From: Mus musculus
Lineage: Eukaryota > Chordata > Mammalia > Rodentia > Muridae
DNA: 64,000 bases
NCBI RefSeq assembly: GCF_000001635.26
Contig: NC_000071.6
Coordinates: forward strand, 4,977,001-5,041,000
Direction of reading: 5' to 3'
Below the pieces are notes generated by a model. It ran no database searches. It saw nothing but the letters and a program-made list of their open reading frames with translations, and had not been told where the DNA came from. The position numbers and the translations under genes were made by a program. This document shows positions 11,246 to 22,855 of the stretch, piece by piece. Each line of letters opens with the position of its first letter. The stretch's first letter is position 1.

Positions 11246-11357
11246 AGGATCTTTATCCACTAAGCACTCTTGCCAGGCTAGGATCTTTATCCACTGAGCA
11301 CTCTTGCCAGGCTAGGATCTTTATCCACTGAGCACTCTTGCCAGGCTAGGATCTTTA
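11211..11357. repeat. 34-bp tandem array derived from the B3 head
   Basis: The unit AGGATCTTTATCCACTGAGC + ACTCTTGCCAGGCT recurs at 11246-11279, 11280-11313 and 11314-11347, with the original (35 bp) at 11211-11245 and a 10-bp partial at 11348. The copies are almost identical, so this is recent local amplification. Confidence 0.95.
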
Positions 11358-11371
11358 ACAGGCAAGATTGG

Positions 11372-11765
11372 ATCCATATGATCTAGCATTTCTACTTTTA
11401 CATATTTATTCAAAGAAAAGTAGATATGTCCATATAAATAATTTTGCAGAGACACTTGATTTGTAATAGCTAGAAACAGTAAAACTAGAATCAACTTAAA
11501 TATCTACCAGTGTGTAAATGTTTAGAAAATGTGGCATATCCACAAAATATAAATAAATAAACAAACACTAACAAGAGTTAAAACAAAATGAATGTCAAAA
11601 TAGTTAGATTCTATGAAAGAGCCAGAATCCTGAGAACATGTAGGCTATATTTCTACAAGATTTAGAATATGTAAATTTACTTCTAGTGACAACAGGTTGC
11701 CTGGAATAAGAGGGGGGCTGAGGAATGGAGTATAAACTTAAAGGATTCTGGTAAGCTTCAGGGAA
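11372..11765 (+). mobile_element. Ancient L1 (L1M/L1ME-like) ORF2 end, 5' part
   Basis: ATGTCCATATAAATAATTTT, GTAATAGCTAGAAACAGTA, GAAAATGTGGCATATCCAC and GTGACAACAGGTTGCCTGG follow the order of the ORF2 end of old mammalian L1s. It is very diverged, with no readable frame. Confidence 0.65.
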
Positions 11766-11779
11766 TCCACTAGAATCTG

Positions 11780-12712
11780 CCTCTCACAAGTCAAAAGGAC
11801 TCAAGATAAGTGCTGTCAATGAGCAGCCAGTTTCCCTCCCCGGCTGCCCACTCCTGAGGGTGGGATTTATTCCCTTTCCCTGGTCCTGGGACCCCTCCAC
11901 CCCTCCTCCAACTCCCAAGACCATGGGCCCAAGAGTTTCAAATGTACACTCAAGAAAATGCTTTTCTCCCTAAACTTTATCTTCTGCCCCTAACATCCAG
12001 GTTTTCTCTCAGAATCTCCATCTATGACAACTCCAAAACAGTTACCCACACACAGGTGCTTCAGCCCAGCCTCACAAACTGCTTCAACTGTGCCTGCAAC
12101 CCTATATGGCCCCACATCCTGGACAGCAGCGAAACAACAGCTCTTCCCAGACTGGGCCGCATTCCATCCAGCTTTCTGCCCACACCCCCAAACCTGACCC
12201 GGATGCCAGGAGGACGTAGTCATGATGATTATTGAGCCCCTTACTCATTTATAAGCAACAAAAGCTTGGGAGGTTTGGTTTCAGACCCTGGGCAAGGGGC
12301 TGAAGTGCATGTTTCACACATCAAAGCAGACCTGGCCTCCAGGTTCTCCCAGCATCACCCTCAGTCCCTACATGGCCCTGCCCCTAACCCTGAACTTTGC
12401 AGCCCAGGGGCTGGGCTGCCCTTCCTTCAGAGGCTCATCCCTATTAAATCCAGATATTTTGGTTTCCTCCCTCTGTCTCTCTGTCTATTTCTGTCTTTGT
12501 CTCTGTCTCTCTGTCTCTGTCTCTCTCTTCTTTCTCTGCACTTGGGCCCTTTCTTTTCATCTCCCTCTGCCCCACCCCATGTAGACTTCCTTGCCCTCAA
12601 TCCTTGGGGCCAGTGAACTTTCCCTAGAGCAGTTTCCCAATGAGCCTGCCTTTAATATAATCTACTCTGGCTTGAGGGGGCTCTTTTCAACATCAGCAGT
12701 GGAGAAATAACT
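11780..12712 (+). mobile_element. Rodent retroviral LTR-like element
   Basis: About 0.9 kb starts near TGTCAATGAGCAGCC and has TTATAAGCAACAAAAGCTTG, a CT-rich satellite block (12474-12532), and a 3' end with GAGCCTGCCTTTAATATAAT. It lies between two pieces of ancient L1. The ORFs in it (11942-12616) are antisense or in-phase accidents without domains. No gag/pol/env is seen. The family name is uncertain. Confidence 0.5.
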
Positions 12713-12729
12713 TATCAAGGAAGAAAGGA

Positions 12730-12945
12730 TATAGAATGAACACATGAAATTTCGGGAGGTTAAATATAGTCTCGAATATCAGGACGGTTTTCTGGATACA
12801 CACAAACACACACACACACAATCTTGAATATCAATATATATCTCACATATATAGCCATTGAGACAGGGTAACTCTATGACAGGCTATACCATTTAGTTTA
12901 CAATTGACAATTATATTTCAATAAAGCAATTAAAATTTGCAAAAA
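12730..12945 (+). mobile_element. Ancient L1 3' end, continuation
   Basis: It ends with CAATTGACAATTATATTTCA + ATAAAGCAATTAAAA, close to the L1M 3' terminus. With 11372-11765 it forms one old L1 split by the LTR-like element. A short CA repeat lies at 12799-12822. Confidence 0.5.
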
Positions 12946-14731
12946 GAGGTCACAGCTCTAAAATGGAGAAAATGTTGGCATACATTAACTCTGCATGCTT
13001 GTTCAAGAAGTGTTTCGTACACTTTAGCAAACTGAATGTCCTCCCTGTTTCACCTAGAAAACATTCAAGTCCTCTGTGAAATCGGAAGGAGAAAACAAAT
13101 GAAAAAATAATAACGGAAGGGGCTTTTATATCTGTAAGTCATCTCTGTTCACTATGGCAAAATCTAATACCCATAACCTTTGACTTGGGGGGGGGGTGGT
13201 GTACATTTGTCAAGTAGGCATCTCAGAGACAAAATGCGTCAGTAAAGGAAGAAAGAAGGGTGGGAGAGAGGGAGAGAATGGGGGAGGAGAGCATGCAAGA
13301 TTGCTAACAAATACTTGAGAAACAAACACTAACCTCAATGCAGGCTGAATTCACGTGGCCTTTATTCCAGACTTAGCTCAAAAGCTGCCGTGAGTACACA
13401 GGGCTCTGTGTCCAAGTCCCGCACTGGCCCACGTTTTTCTCACCCTCAATTATTCTGAGGATCCCAGTCTCACAGCAGCCTCTCAGTGTCAGGCCCTTTG
13501 CTGGCTACACCTCTAGTCAACAGAGCTCTGTAAAGTGCCAGACTGCAACCTCCTGAGAAAAAGGACCACCAGTAGTGGCTAATAGTGCAAAGTTCCAGTG
13601 TTCTGGCCTTCTCCTTAGCCTTTCTCATGTTGCCAGTGCCCTGTAAGGCTATGCTGTGACTAGAATGAGTGCTCATATATATATATATCTACTGACAGTC
13701 CATCTCAAGAAGTGCAGGTCTTTTGAGGAAAAGACCCATCCATCACTCCCAGACTCACTGGCTGAAACCATTAGATGGGATGTCTAACAAAATTAAATGT
13801 TTGAAATACACAAATCAGAATGTAAAACTGTATTCATGAAAAGACATCAACCACAGATGACAGATGGCTAAAACTTAGGAAAAAAAAAACATATAAAAAT
13901 GAAAATAAAGAAGTTGTCAGGAGTTTTATTTTTCTCTCTCCTGTTCTCCCAGACTATCTTTATTGGGGCTATATTGTCTTTATAGAATTTTTAAAAAGGG
14001 ATTATTGACAGGTGGTAGCTTGAAGGCTTTTTCATTCTGTACAGCTGAAATGAATCTGAGGCTTCTATTCATCTGGGAGGAAAAAAGGGAAAAATAACAT
14101 TTATTCTGCTCCTGTGGTGGGTGGTTGGAGCTGAGGCGGATTTGTTTGACTGCCAATTACTGGTAACAGTTATCTGGTTGTTATACATTTTATAAATGTG
14201 TCTAGCAGTGCTCTGAGTGTTTAGAAAATGCCTATCAGAACTTAGTGTTCTATGCCACAGGCTGAAGAAGACTGGCCCTGGTTAATTCAGTACGTAGCTC
14301 ACATTTCACTGGAGCACAGTGTGTGAGGAAGGAAGCCCCAGGAAGGTCTGGGTTGAACACTGTTCTCCAAGGAAGCATGCTACACTGGCAAATTATCTGA
14401 GACATAAGCAGGCTTCTGCAGAAGTGGGTGCACTGCATGTTGGAAAAGAAACTGGGCTGGGTAAGAATACTGAATCACAAACCAGCAACACTAGGAAAGA
14501 GTATGCTGATGGGAAGTGCAAACCAGCCCAATGCTTTTAGAGAATTATCTGAGAAGTATGTAAATGTTGGGGATGCACCAACCAGTCCTGGACCATTTCT
14601 GCAAAGAAAATGTTAGTTTAGAAAGCTCTGGGCATGACATAAGGGCTGACCCAGTGGGCTTGTTCTTTCATGAGAGTGAGGTATTGGAGAACCTACATCT
14701 TCAGGAGTTATAGGGATACTTACTCAACCAC
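12946..14731. other. Intronic sequence, nothing recognised
   Basis: It contains a G run (13186-13195), a purine-rich block (13240-13290) and a short TA repeat (13676-13688). No exon or named repeat is seen. Confidence 0.4.
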
Positions 14732-15303
14732 TGTGACGGCTATTCCTGGTTGCCAACCTGACTATATCTGGAATGAAATACAATCCAGAAATGGAGGGCA
14801 TACCTGTGATTCATATCTTGGGGCTGGAAAACACAGACTTTTGATGTGTATATTGAGACATAGTAGCCATGAAAACCTTGGGACCAGGAAGGGTGGTACA
14901 TGCCTTTAATCCCAGAAGACAAAGGCAAGTCATCCTGAGCTCAAGGCTAGCCTGGGACAGTGCAAGTTCCAAGTCCAGGCTTGGTGACACACACCTTTCA
15001 TCTGAGCCACACCTTCCGCTAGAAGGACTATGGAAGAAGGAAGGCCTCGTTCTTTTCTGCCTGCCTGCACTTACAGCACATCTTTTGGAATCTACTTGTT
15101 CAGGATTCCAGCTTATACAGAAGACCCGTTGAAACACTCTGCCTCCTAGGATTGAGCAACTACTCAATTCTTGGACTTCCCATTCACAGCTGCCCATTGT
15201 TGGGTTAGTTGGACTATAGGCTGCAAGGCATTCCAGTAATTTAATTTAATCTACAGAGACTTTCCATTAAGTTCTGTGACTCTAGAGAGCCCTGACTAAT
15301 ATA
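14732..15303 (+). mobile_element. Rodent RMER-type LTR-like element with B1-derived core
   Basis: It begins TGTGACGGCTATTCC, has ACTATATCTGGAATGAAATA, a B1-like stretch, ATTGAGCAACTACTCAATTC and ends GAGAGCCCTGACTAATATA. Known copies of this rodent family also carry B1-like sequence at this place. The flanks ACCAC (14727-14731) and CCCAC (15304-15308) may be a decayed 5-bp TSD. Confidence 0.7.
14878..14975 (+). mobile_element. B1-derived segment within the LTR-like element
   Basis: GGTACATGCCTTTAATCCCA, AGGCTAGCCTGGGACAGTG and CAAGTTCC are B1-like in sense orientation. Confidence 0.7.
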
Positions 15304-15654
15304 CCCACACAAACTGGATTGACACATAGCTTCTAAAACAAAATTTGAAGGTTTATATGAAATGAGTAAGAAAACCATCCATGACTGAAATATGTGGGGA
15401 AAAAAAAAGAAAACAAGCTGAAATAATGCTCACTGCACCTCTGGAAATCAGCACAGATACTACCCTCAAATGTACGCTCTTCAGGGCCTGACTGCCTGGG
15501 ATGAGAGCAAGGACACGCATGGGCTTTCTATCGGAGCTCCTAAGAATTACAGTAAAACGCTGACCAAGCTTGGCTTCTCAATATACACACTTCTGAAATC
15601 TACTGGGATGTGGAATGCTTTTTAATTTAGGAAGTCATAAGAGAAGAGAAGATC

Positions 15655-15780
15655 TGCAGGCATGGTGTTGAGTGCCTGAAATCCCACCTCTCAGAAGGCT
15701 GAGGCTGGAGGATCACGCAGCACTGTCACGAGTTTGAGCTTGGCCTGGTCTACATAGCAAGGCTACAAACACAAGCAAGC
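15655..15780 (+). mobile_element. Old B1/PB1-type SINE
   Basis: GCAGGCATGGTGTTGAGTGC, CAGAAGGCTGAGGCTGGAGG and TTGGCCTGGTCTACATAGC follow B1 order; it is diverged. Confidence 0.75.
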
Positions 15781-16855
15781 ATCAAAAGACAAGAGAGGAT
15801 CAAATGAGTGTAAGTGGAACCGTTTATTGATTTAGAGAAAAAGTAATAACAATGATGGGATATGACCAAATGAAGAAAGTGAAACTGGTGATACAAGTGT
15901 TGGTAGTAAGGGATTCATGTCAAGGGGCTCGTGTGCTTTCTGTGGAATATAAACAAAAGCACATGCTAAGGCCTGCTCCTCGTTACTCCTTTGCCCTTCC
16001 TGCTAGAGTCCAAGACTCTGGACAGACACAGCTTATACAGCAGGTGGAATGAAATATTAAGAATAATCCAAAGGGAACTTCTGGAGAAAGATGATTTCAG
16101 CCTCAGGATTTATTTTTAAGAATTAAGGAATGCCATGGGAAGAAAAAGTTCTTTTTCATAATGAAATCGGCCTGGCTATGCCTATTCTGAGCACTGCCAG
16201 CAGGCAGAAACAAGCTGTCTCCAGCCATCCTGCTGTTCAGGGCACTGCCTGTCTGCAGGGTCCAGCAGGGTCCACCCACAGGGATTGCTGGCACGATCTT
16301 GGGTAGAGATGTCTGGATCAGTCTGTAGCCATCACTGCCTCTAGGACAGACAAGGATAAGACTGGATGTCTTTATGAACTACTTCAGATCTTAAACCACA
16401 GCCGCCCACATCACCATCTGTTGAGTGCCATGTGGACGAAAAGAAAAATGCACGCTGGTCCTAAAAATACTATTTGCCTTACAAGGAACAATCCCTGATG
16501 GCTCTGCCTCCCTGGCCTCTGTTTTATATAACATTAATTAGAGATGCTAATTCTGTGTCAGAATGGTACTGTAGCCACACCCTGGAATGTGAAATCCTAA
16601 ACCTTCAAGTTCTGCCAAAATGTGTCACTGCATCCAAGTGCAACAAATTCAGTTGGAATTTTTATATTCCATGGCTCCCTGACTGCAAGTCCATGGAACT
16701 GGAGTTGTAATCATTCCAGACACATAATTGCCACCATTAAACCATGCTATGTAAGCCCGGTTTTGTCACCTGTTAGTCAATAATAACATTATACGTATTC
16801 TTGTGCGTTTGAATAAGAAAAAGCTTTTGAAATTTTCAGCGAAAATTCATAAAAC
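15781..16855. other. Intronic sequence, nothing recognised
   Basis: No exon or named repeat is recognised. Confidence 0.4.
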
Positions 16856-16908
16856 TAATATATATATTATATATATATTATTACATTATATATATATATA
16901 TATATAGT
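16856..16908. repeat. (TA)n microsatellite, interrupted
   Basis: Two TA blocks are separated by TTATTACAT. Confidence 0.95.
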
Positions 16909-18957
16909 ACAAACTATCTCTGCTTTCAGTGCAACACTATTAAGCTCCAAGCATCTCCCTGTTACACTTCCCTCTTTCCAGAAGAAGACAGCTATCAGCT
17001 TTACTAGGTAAAAGATGTGTAAGGTACCCTAGAGGAGAAAGGAGTTTGGTCAGGAGACCATAGCAGTGCACTGGCCACCCAATAATGTTCCATTTCCAGC
17101 ACTGTAGGCCTCTCCAGCATCACGTGCTTCTCCATCTTCCAGAAGCCAGCCAAGGACACAGGCTTGTGACTCTTAGCCTCCAGTCTCTGACCTGCAGTTG
17201 TGGTCCAGCTCTGGTCAAGCTCCCGCCTCCCAACCAGCCCTTTGCCTCTCCTGTCCCAGCTCTGTGAATACCTCTCATCTGTTGTCTCCATCATGGATCT
17301 AGGTGTTGATCGCGCTTGACTTTGTTGATGTTTTCAATTAGTTTTGCTTTCAATTGCATATCTCTTCTTTGACATTTATTATTGTTTTCTTTCCCATTGC
17401 CTTTGATTTAATTCACTTCTATTCTCCTACTTCATAGAATAAACACATAAATCATTGATGTCAAACTTCTCCATTTCCCAGTGTAAGCTTTTAATGCTGT
17501 AAAATACTTCAAAGCCTGCTTTAGCTAACTGTCACACATTCTGATGGGTTGTAGTCGGAAGAATCTGTTTGATATCTTAATCAAAGTGCAATGTAAAAGT
17601 TATTAAAGGCTGTTAACATAATTTGACGTTCTGAATCCTATGTGAAAGTTTACTTAAAACCATTTTCTATTTTCTCTTTTAGGCAGACAATCTCGAGGAA
17701 TTTTCTTTGAACAATTTTCTTTGAATAATTTTCTCTTATCATGATCTTATATTATTTTGCAGGACTCTGGACAAAACTCTCCAAGCAACCTCTCGGCCAC
17801 ATCCTTAAGTAAAGGCTCCTGAGTGCTGCACTGGTTTTTCAGTTTCAACCAGGTGAATGATGGCAATACCCAAAAGAGTGAGAGGGGCTGTGGACACGAG
17901 AAATGCCAAGGCTGGATAATGTGTGGAGCAGAGCCTCGGGACATTTAGCAGTTTGCATTACACAGACGAAATAAATCCTCAGTTTTCTGAGATACACCAT
18001 TGTTGTCTCTCTGGAAGTCTACCACCTTACAGGCTAACTCACCGAGGCTGGGCACCTGTGAAAATGAGAGTGCTCAAGCTGGAAGGCAGGGGAGCTGAGG
18101 TGGAAAGCAATGGAGACAGAATGGGTTCTTAGAAAAAGGCATGGTGATGTGTGGGCCAACTCAGCATCCAGTCTAGGAATAGAATGAGGAGAATTGCCTG
18201 GTTCACTAGGTTAGGCTAAAAAAGGGTGATAATTTAGAATGATTCTTAGATTGCTGGCTTTAGTTTCAATAGGTACTGCCACTTACTGAAATGTGGAGAA
18301 CACGTGTGAGTTACTTCATTCGTGACACGTCAGAAGTGATTAAGAATGGCTACATCTGGGATTCTTATTAGACATGAAGAGGGTGGGTTACTAAGCAGGC
18401 CAAAGTGTTGCTACCATGTGCTACCATAACATACTTCCTGGACTTTCTCCCTGGCCACAATGGGAGGCCCCAGGAGAGAAGGCCAGTGTCTTATTTATCT
18501 TTGCATCTTGAGTCCTATTACAATAAACAACCTCGGTCATGTCATAAACATTTATTGATTTAATTTACAACTAGCATTAGTAAAAGAAATGCCAAGCTGT
18601 GAACTATGGAACAGGACACTATGGGGTTAAAATGCCTACCTAGGCAGCACAACTGATTTACATAACAAATAGCTAAAGGAACTCAGAAAGTGGTAATAAA
18701 CACTTTTATGGAAACTATGTTTTGAGACATACAGGGAACTTTATGACTTTAATCTCAAACTGTTGGAGACATTAAGACAAAAATTTAAATATGGTGGAGA
18801 AAGCTGAACAATTCTGGTGGTTCTCATGGGATGTTTCTGGAAAAGCTTTTTTTACCCTAAATGTTCATTTGCATGGTAGGGGCAGGAATCAAAAAGGTGG
18901 GCTTTGGGAGTCTCCCAAGATTATCAGCGAAATTTCATTTAAAAGAGGAACGAAAGC
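16909..18957. other. Intronic sequence, nothing recognised
   Basis: About 2 kb of largely unique-looking sequence. A weak MIR-like stretch (GCCACTTACTGAAATGTGG, 18278-18296) is too short to call. Confidence 0.4.
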
Positions 18958-18990
18958 TTCTGCTTCTCTTCTTCTTCCTCTTCCTCCTCC

Positions 18991-19352
18991 TTTTTTATTT
19001 ATTAGGTATTTTCTTCATTTACATTTCCAATGCTATCCCAAAAGTCCCCGATACCCTCCCCACCCCCACTCCCCTACCCACCCACTCTCACTTCTTGGCC
19101 CTGGCGTTCCCCTGTACTAAGGCATATAAAGTTTGCAAGAACAATGTGTCTTTCTTTCCACTGATGGCCGACTAGGCCATATTTTGATACATATGCAGCT
19201 AGAGACACAAGCTCTGGGGGGTACTGGTTAGTTCATATTGTTGTTCCACCTATAGGGTTGCAGATCTCTAGCTCCTTGGGTACTTTCTCTAGCTCCTTCA
19301 TTGGGGGCCCTGTGATCCATCCAATAGCTGACTGTGAGCATCCACTTATACT
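18991..19352 (-). mobile_element. Recent mouse L1 3' UTR, 5' truncated
   Basis: The + strand shows TTTATTTATTAGGTATTTTC, AATGCTATCCCAAAAGTCCC, CACTTCTTGGCCCTGGCG, GATGGCCGACTAGGCCATAT, GGGGGCCCTGTGATCCATCC and AATAGCTGACTGTGAGCATC, close to the young mouse L1 3' UTR in reverse. TTCCTCCTCCTT occurs at 18981-18992 and 19392-19403 and could be the TSD, which would leave about 40 bp of non-L1 filler at the 5' junction. Confidence 0.92.
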
Positions 19353-19403
19353 CTGGTTTCTCTTCAGATCATATAAACCTTTCGCCTTTTATTCCTCCTC
19401 CTT

Positions 19404-20093
19404 CTTGAAAGCTAAGGATACTCTAACCTCATTCTATAGGTGAAGAAAGTGAGCTCTACTGTTCTTTAGTAAGATTTCTCTCTTAAAATGCCTATTACCA
19501 TATTTACAGATTTTCATCTCCTGGAACTATGAACTTCATACCTTTATAATAAATGGTCAAACTGTATCAGTTTTTCCCCTTTGGCTTTAACATCACATAA
19601 CACATAGAATAGACCCTTCTAATATCTCTATCAGATTAAAGCTTTTGACAGCATATTATGGCGATATTTTAATAGAGATAATGCATTATATCCAAGTCAG
19701 CCAACTTTGCTCCATGAACATGGCCAGGAGAACACACAAATTACTGAGTATATCCTAATTTTCCTCCTACGCATTCAGTACGATTGCATACTAATAGAAG
19801 TTGGACAGAGAATAAAAAGACATGAATGTTTAACTCTAAGAAAAATACTGCCTTAACCAAGAAAAGAAAAACTGACAAGTGGAGCCATTATTGGAGGTTC
19901 CTTCAAGGTTATTTCCATTTTCATTAGATCATTTATTCAGCAGGTCTGGCTACAACATGCCATGGAGAGAATTTCATCATTTGATTTATTTTTTTACTTA
20001 CCCAGTAAATGTTTTATCTTTCATCCAAACTGACAGGCTGGTATTATCAAAGCTAACCTGAGAATCATTAGCCAGGGTAAAATTCCTTTTTTT
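19404..20093. other. Intronic sequence, nothing recognised
   Basis: No exon or named repeat is recognised. Confidence 0.4.
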
Positions 20094-20140
20094 CATTATT
20101 TTATTTTATTTTACTTTGTTTTATTTTATTTTATTTTTTG
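20094..20140. repeat. (TTTTA)n microsatellite
   Basis: ATTTTATTTTATTTTACTTT is followed by further TTTTA units. Confidence 0.95.
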
Positions 20141-20777
20141 TTAGAACACACAGACCTTAGGGGTAAGCTATCGGCCAAGATATGCCTTCAAATTCTTACC
20201 AGGCTTCCCGTAGGGAAGAAAGGAGGTAATTAATCTGTCATCCTAGATGTCGTACTGTGTCTCTACAGTATTTAAAAGCCAATTTCACTGTGATAAAATT
20301 TTGTCATAAATAGATGAACTAGAACAAAAGAAAAGGGACTGAAAGGGAAGCATTTTTAACCAAAACTTGCTGAACAGCATAAGAGGAAATATTAATCTGA
20401 AGAGTTTTTAGATCTCAAGACTGCAAGGGAAATCTATAGCAGCCAACTGACTGAAGCAGTATTTCTGCTTGCTGATTCAGTTACATATTCTGAAAAAGAA
20501 TCTAGGTTGGAGAGATTTAGAAATACGTTGATTTTTCAATGGTTGATTTTTCAGCGATTTTGTAATCGCTCAGCTAATATGCTGATCTGATGGCGTCCTG
20601 AAGCACATAGCAGCATTCTGAGTCAGTCCCTTCCAGTCACTCTTTAAAAGATGTTACTAAACATGGTGGCCTCTGTGGAAATGCCACCCATTTCCAGGGT
20701 TTTGAAGGCATTGATTCCATGCCAAGCTTATCATACTTTATCTATCTCTGGCCCCATGATGCCTCAACATTTAAAAA

Positions 20778-20782
20778 ACTTA

Positions 20783-20829
<47 letters not shown>

Positions 20830-20833
20830 TTTT
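20778..20833. repeat. (TTA)n(TTTA)n tail of an antisense SINE
   Basis: TTA units pass into eleven or so TTTA units, abutting the B1 on the right. Confidence 0.95.
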
Positions 20834-20970
20834 CAAAGACAGAGTCTTACTAAGTGTCTCTGGCTGGCCTGGAACTTGTTGTGTAGACCAGGCTAGTCTG
20901 GAAGGCACAGAAGTCCTGCTGCTTCTCCTCCAGAGTGAGTGCTGGGATTGCCATGTGTAACACAGTGTGG
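20834..20970 (-). mobile_element. Old B1 SINE
   Basis: The + strand shows CTGGCTGGCCTGGAACTTGT, GTGTAGACCAGGCTAGTC and GTGAGTGCTGGGATTGCC. Confidence 0.85.
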
Positions 20971-22074
20971 TTCCTCGAGTCATCTTCAATCTCAGAAACA
21001 ACAGGCTGATGGATAAACAAGTTTATGACTTGGGACTCAAACTGTCCCCAAGCAACAGGAGCCTGGAGGCTATTATTCACCACCATAAGGCTCCACTGTA
21101 GACTATAAGTAATCATCTCATAAGAAACGAGGATGCCAGGGCTGACTTCTTACGAACACTTCGTAGAGCCAGACAGATCATTGGACCACACCATGACCAG
21201 CTAAGCATTCGTCTCTGCTCTGCCCTGACTCTCTCTCCAAGCTCACATCACTGCCTGGAAGAGGACTTGTGGCTGCTGGACTCACCACATGTGTTCCTCT
21301 TTCCCCATTCTCTAAATCTCTGTTTTCCACAATTACTCATCTCTTAATTAGCCTGTTGCCAAGGCCTGGTTGAGCCTGTTAGGAATGTAGAGGTGGTGCT
21401 CTTGACAGAAAAACTCCAGCAATAGTTGGAGAAAGAACCTCTTAAGACAACTTTTCATCTTTTTATCTTTTTGAAACATGTCCTAAGTATTGCTGAAGGC
21501 TGTTCTGAAGCTCAGAACAACCACCAAAATACCAATCAGTATATGTGGAAGGAATAAATAATTCAGTCACAAGAGCAACAGCCTAAAGAATGCCTAATAC
21601 TATTATGAATCTCAATGTAGCCACGCCCCTTCTAAAGTCTGATGGGATCTCAGTGCTATAAGCACAAGGCCTGGTACACCAGGCCTGGCTGACAGCAGCA
21701 GAAATAGCATACACTGAGTGAGTGTCATGGAGAAGCACAGGATGACTGCTGTTTGGGAGGATCACATGAGAAGAGCTAGGGAGACACTGACAGGAAGGTT
21801 GAAGTAATCTCCTGAAGACACGTCTTTGATCTGGACACAAGGCTTTGAGCACTAAACCCTCTACATTTGTCAAACTCAGTTCTTGAGCTGTGGGCATAGC
21901 AAGCGAGGCAAAAGCAGTTCTCAAACTTTACTCAGCGCAGTAACTTTTGAGCAAATGGATTGCAAGCCGTTGACTTACGAAAACAAAACAACCCCCCCTC
22001 CAAATTAACCCTCCAGCTGGTTTTTCTTTCTTTTTTTTACAACATTTTCATAAACAAAATAATATAGAACTCAA
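20971..22074. other. Intronic sequence, nothing recognised
   Basis: About 1.1 kb without a recognised exon or repeat. Confidence 0.4.
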
Positions 22075-22130
<56 letters not shown>

Positions 22131-22150
22131 GTATGTATCTATGTATGTAT
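22075..22150. repeat. (CA)n then TATG-rich microsatellite
   Basis: About 24 CA units are followed by ATATATATGTATGTATC units. Confidence 0.97.
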
Positions 22151-22274
22151 CTTTTAGGGAAATCAAAGCTATTTGACTTGTGGGGCTCATTCATTAGTTG
22201 TTAAAACTGCTAAATAAAAGAATAAAGTTTTGTACAGAATTGCAGTTCCAGTATTTATAATATAGAGACAACAA

Positions 22275-22345
22275 GGTCAATAGTTCAGTTTGAGGCTCGC
22301 TTTCTATATCCAAGACCCCGTCTCGAAACAAACTAACAAAACAAC
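22275..22345 (+). mobile_element. B1-like SINE 3' fragment
   Basis: TTGAGGCTCGCTTTCTATAT, CAAGACCCCGTCTCGAAAC and an AACAAA tail fit the end of an old B1. Confidence 0.6.
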
Positions 22346-22744
22346 AAAAATGCTAAAACAATAATAATGGTAATTCAGTATCTCTACGGGTCAAAACGGG
22401 TCAAAAATCACTTGTATTTGAAAAAAATAGGTCAATTCTGTTCTTAAAACTCCAAGGCAAAACACTATTTTTCTATTAATGCTACTGAGCTTTGTGTTGA
22501 AGGACAGCGTGGCCAAGCATCTTTCGGAGGTAAGGGTGATACAGGATAAATGAGTGCTCCATTGCAGCTAATTCACACCAAGTTAACCACCAAGGAAGAA
22601 AGATCACCAGTAATGTCCTCCTATCTCAGGCCCTGTCCCCGAGCACAGAGAACAGAGTTGTATTATTACTATTCCTATTTATTACTGTTATTAATTATTA
22701 CTAAATTTATTTATTTAGTGTATTCCAAAGAGGGAACATGAACT

Positions 22745-22855
22745 TTCCAAGCAGGATGTGGTGGGAGTCCATTGTTTCTTCTATCATGTGGGTCAAGAGG
22801 ATTGAACACACATCACTGGGTTGGGGTTAGAGCCATCCCATCTACCCTGAACACA
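22745..22855 (-). mobile_element. Diverged B3-type SINE
   Basis: GGTGGGAGTCCATTGTTTCT, TCTATCATGTGGGTCAAGAG and AGAGCCATCCCATCTACCC match an antisense B3. ATTATTA-rich sequence precedes it (22660-22720). Confidence 0.65.

Noticed and set aside
11780..12712. Retroviral gene remnants in the LTR-like element
   Set aside because: Frames there show no gag, pol or env similarity that I can recognise; treated as LTR-type non-coding sequence.
14811..15197. 128-codon minus strand ORF
   Set aside because: Lies wholly inside an RMER-type LTR-like element with a B1 segment; no domain and no splice support.
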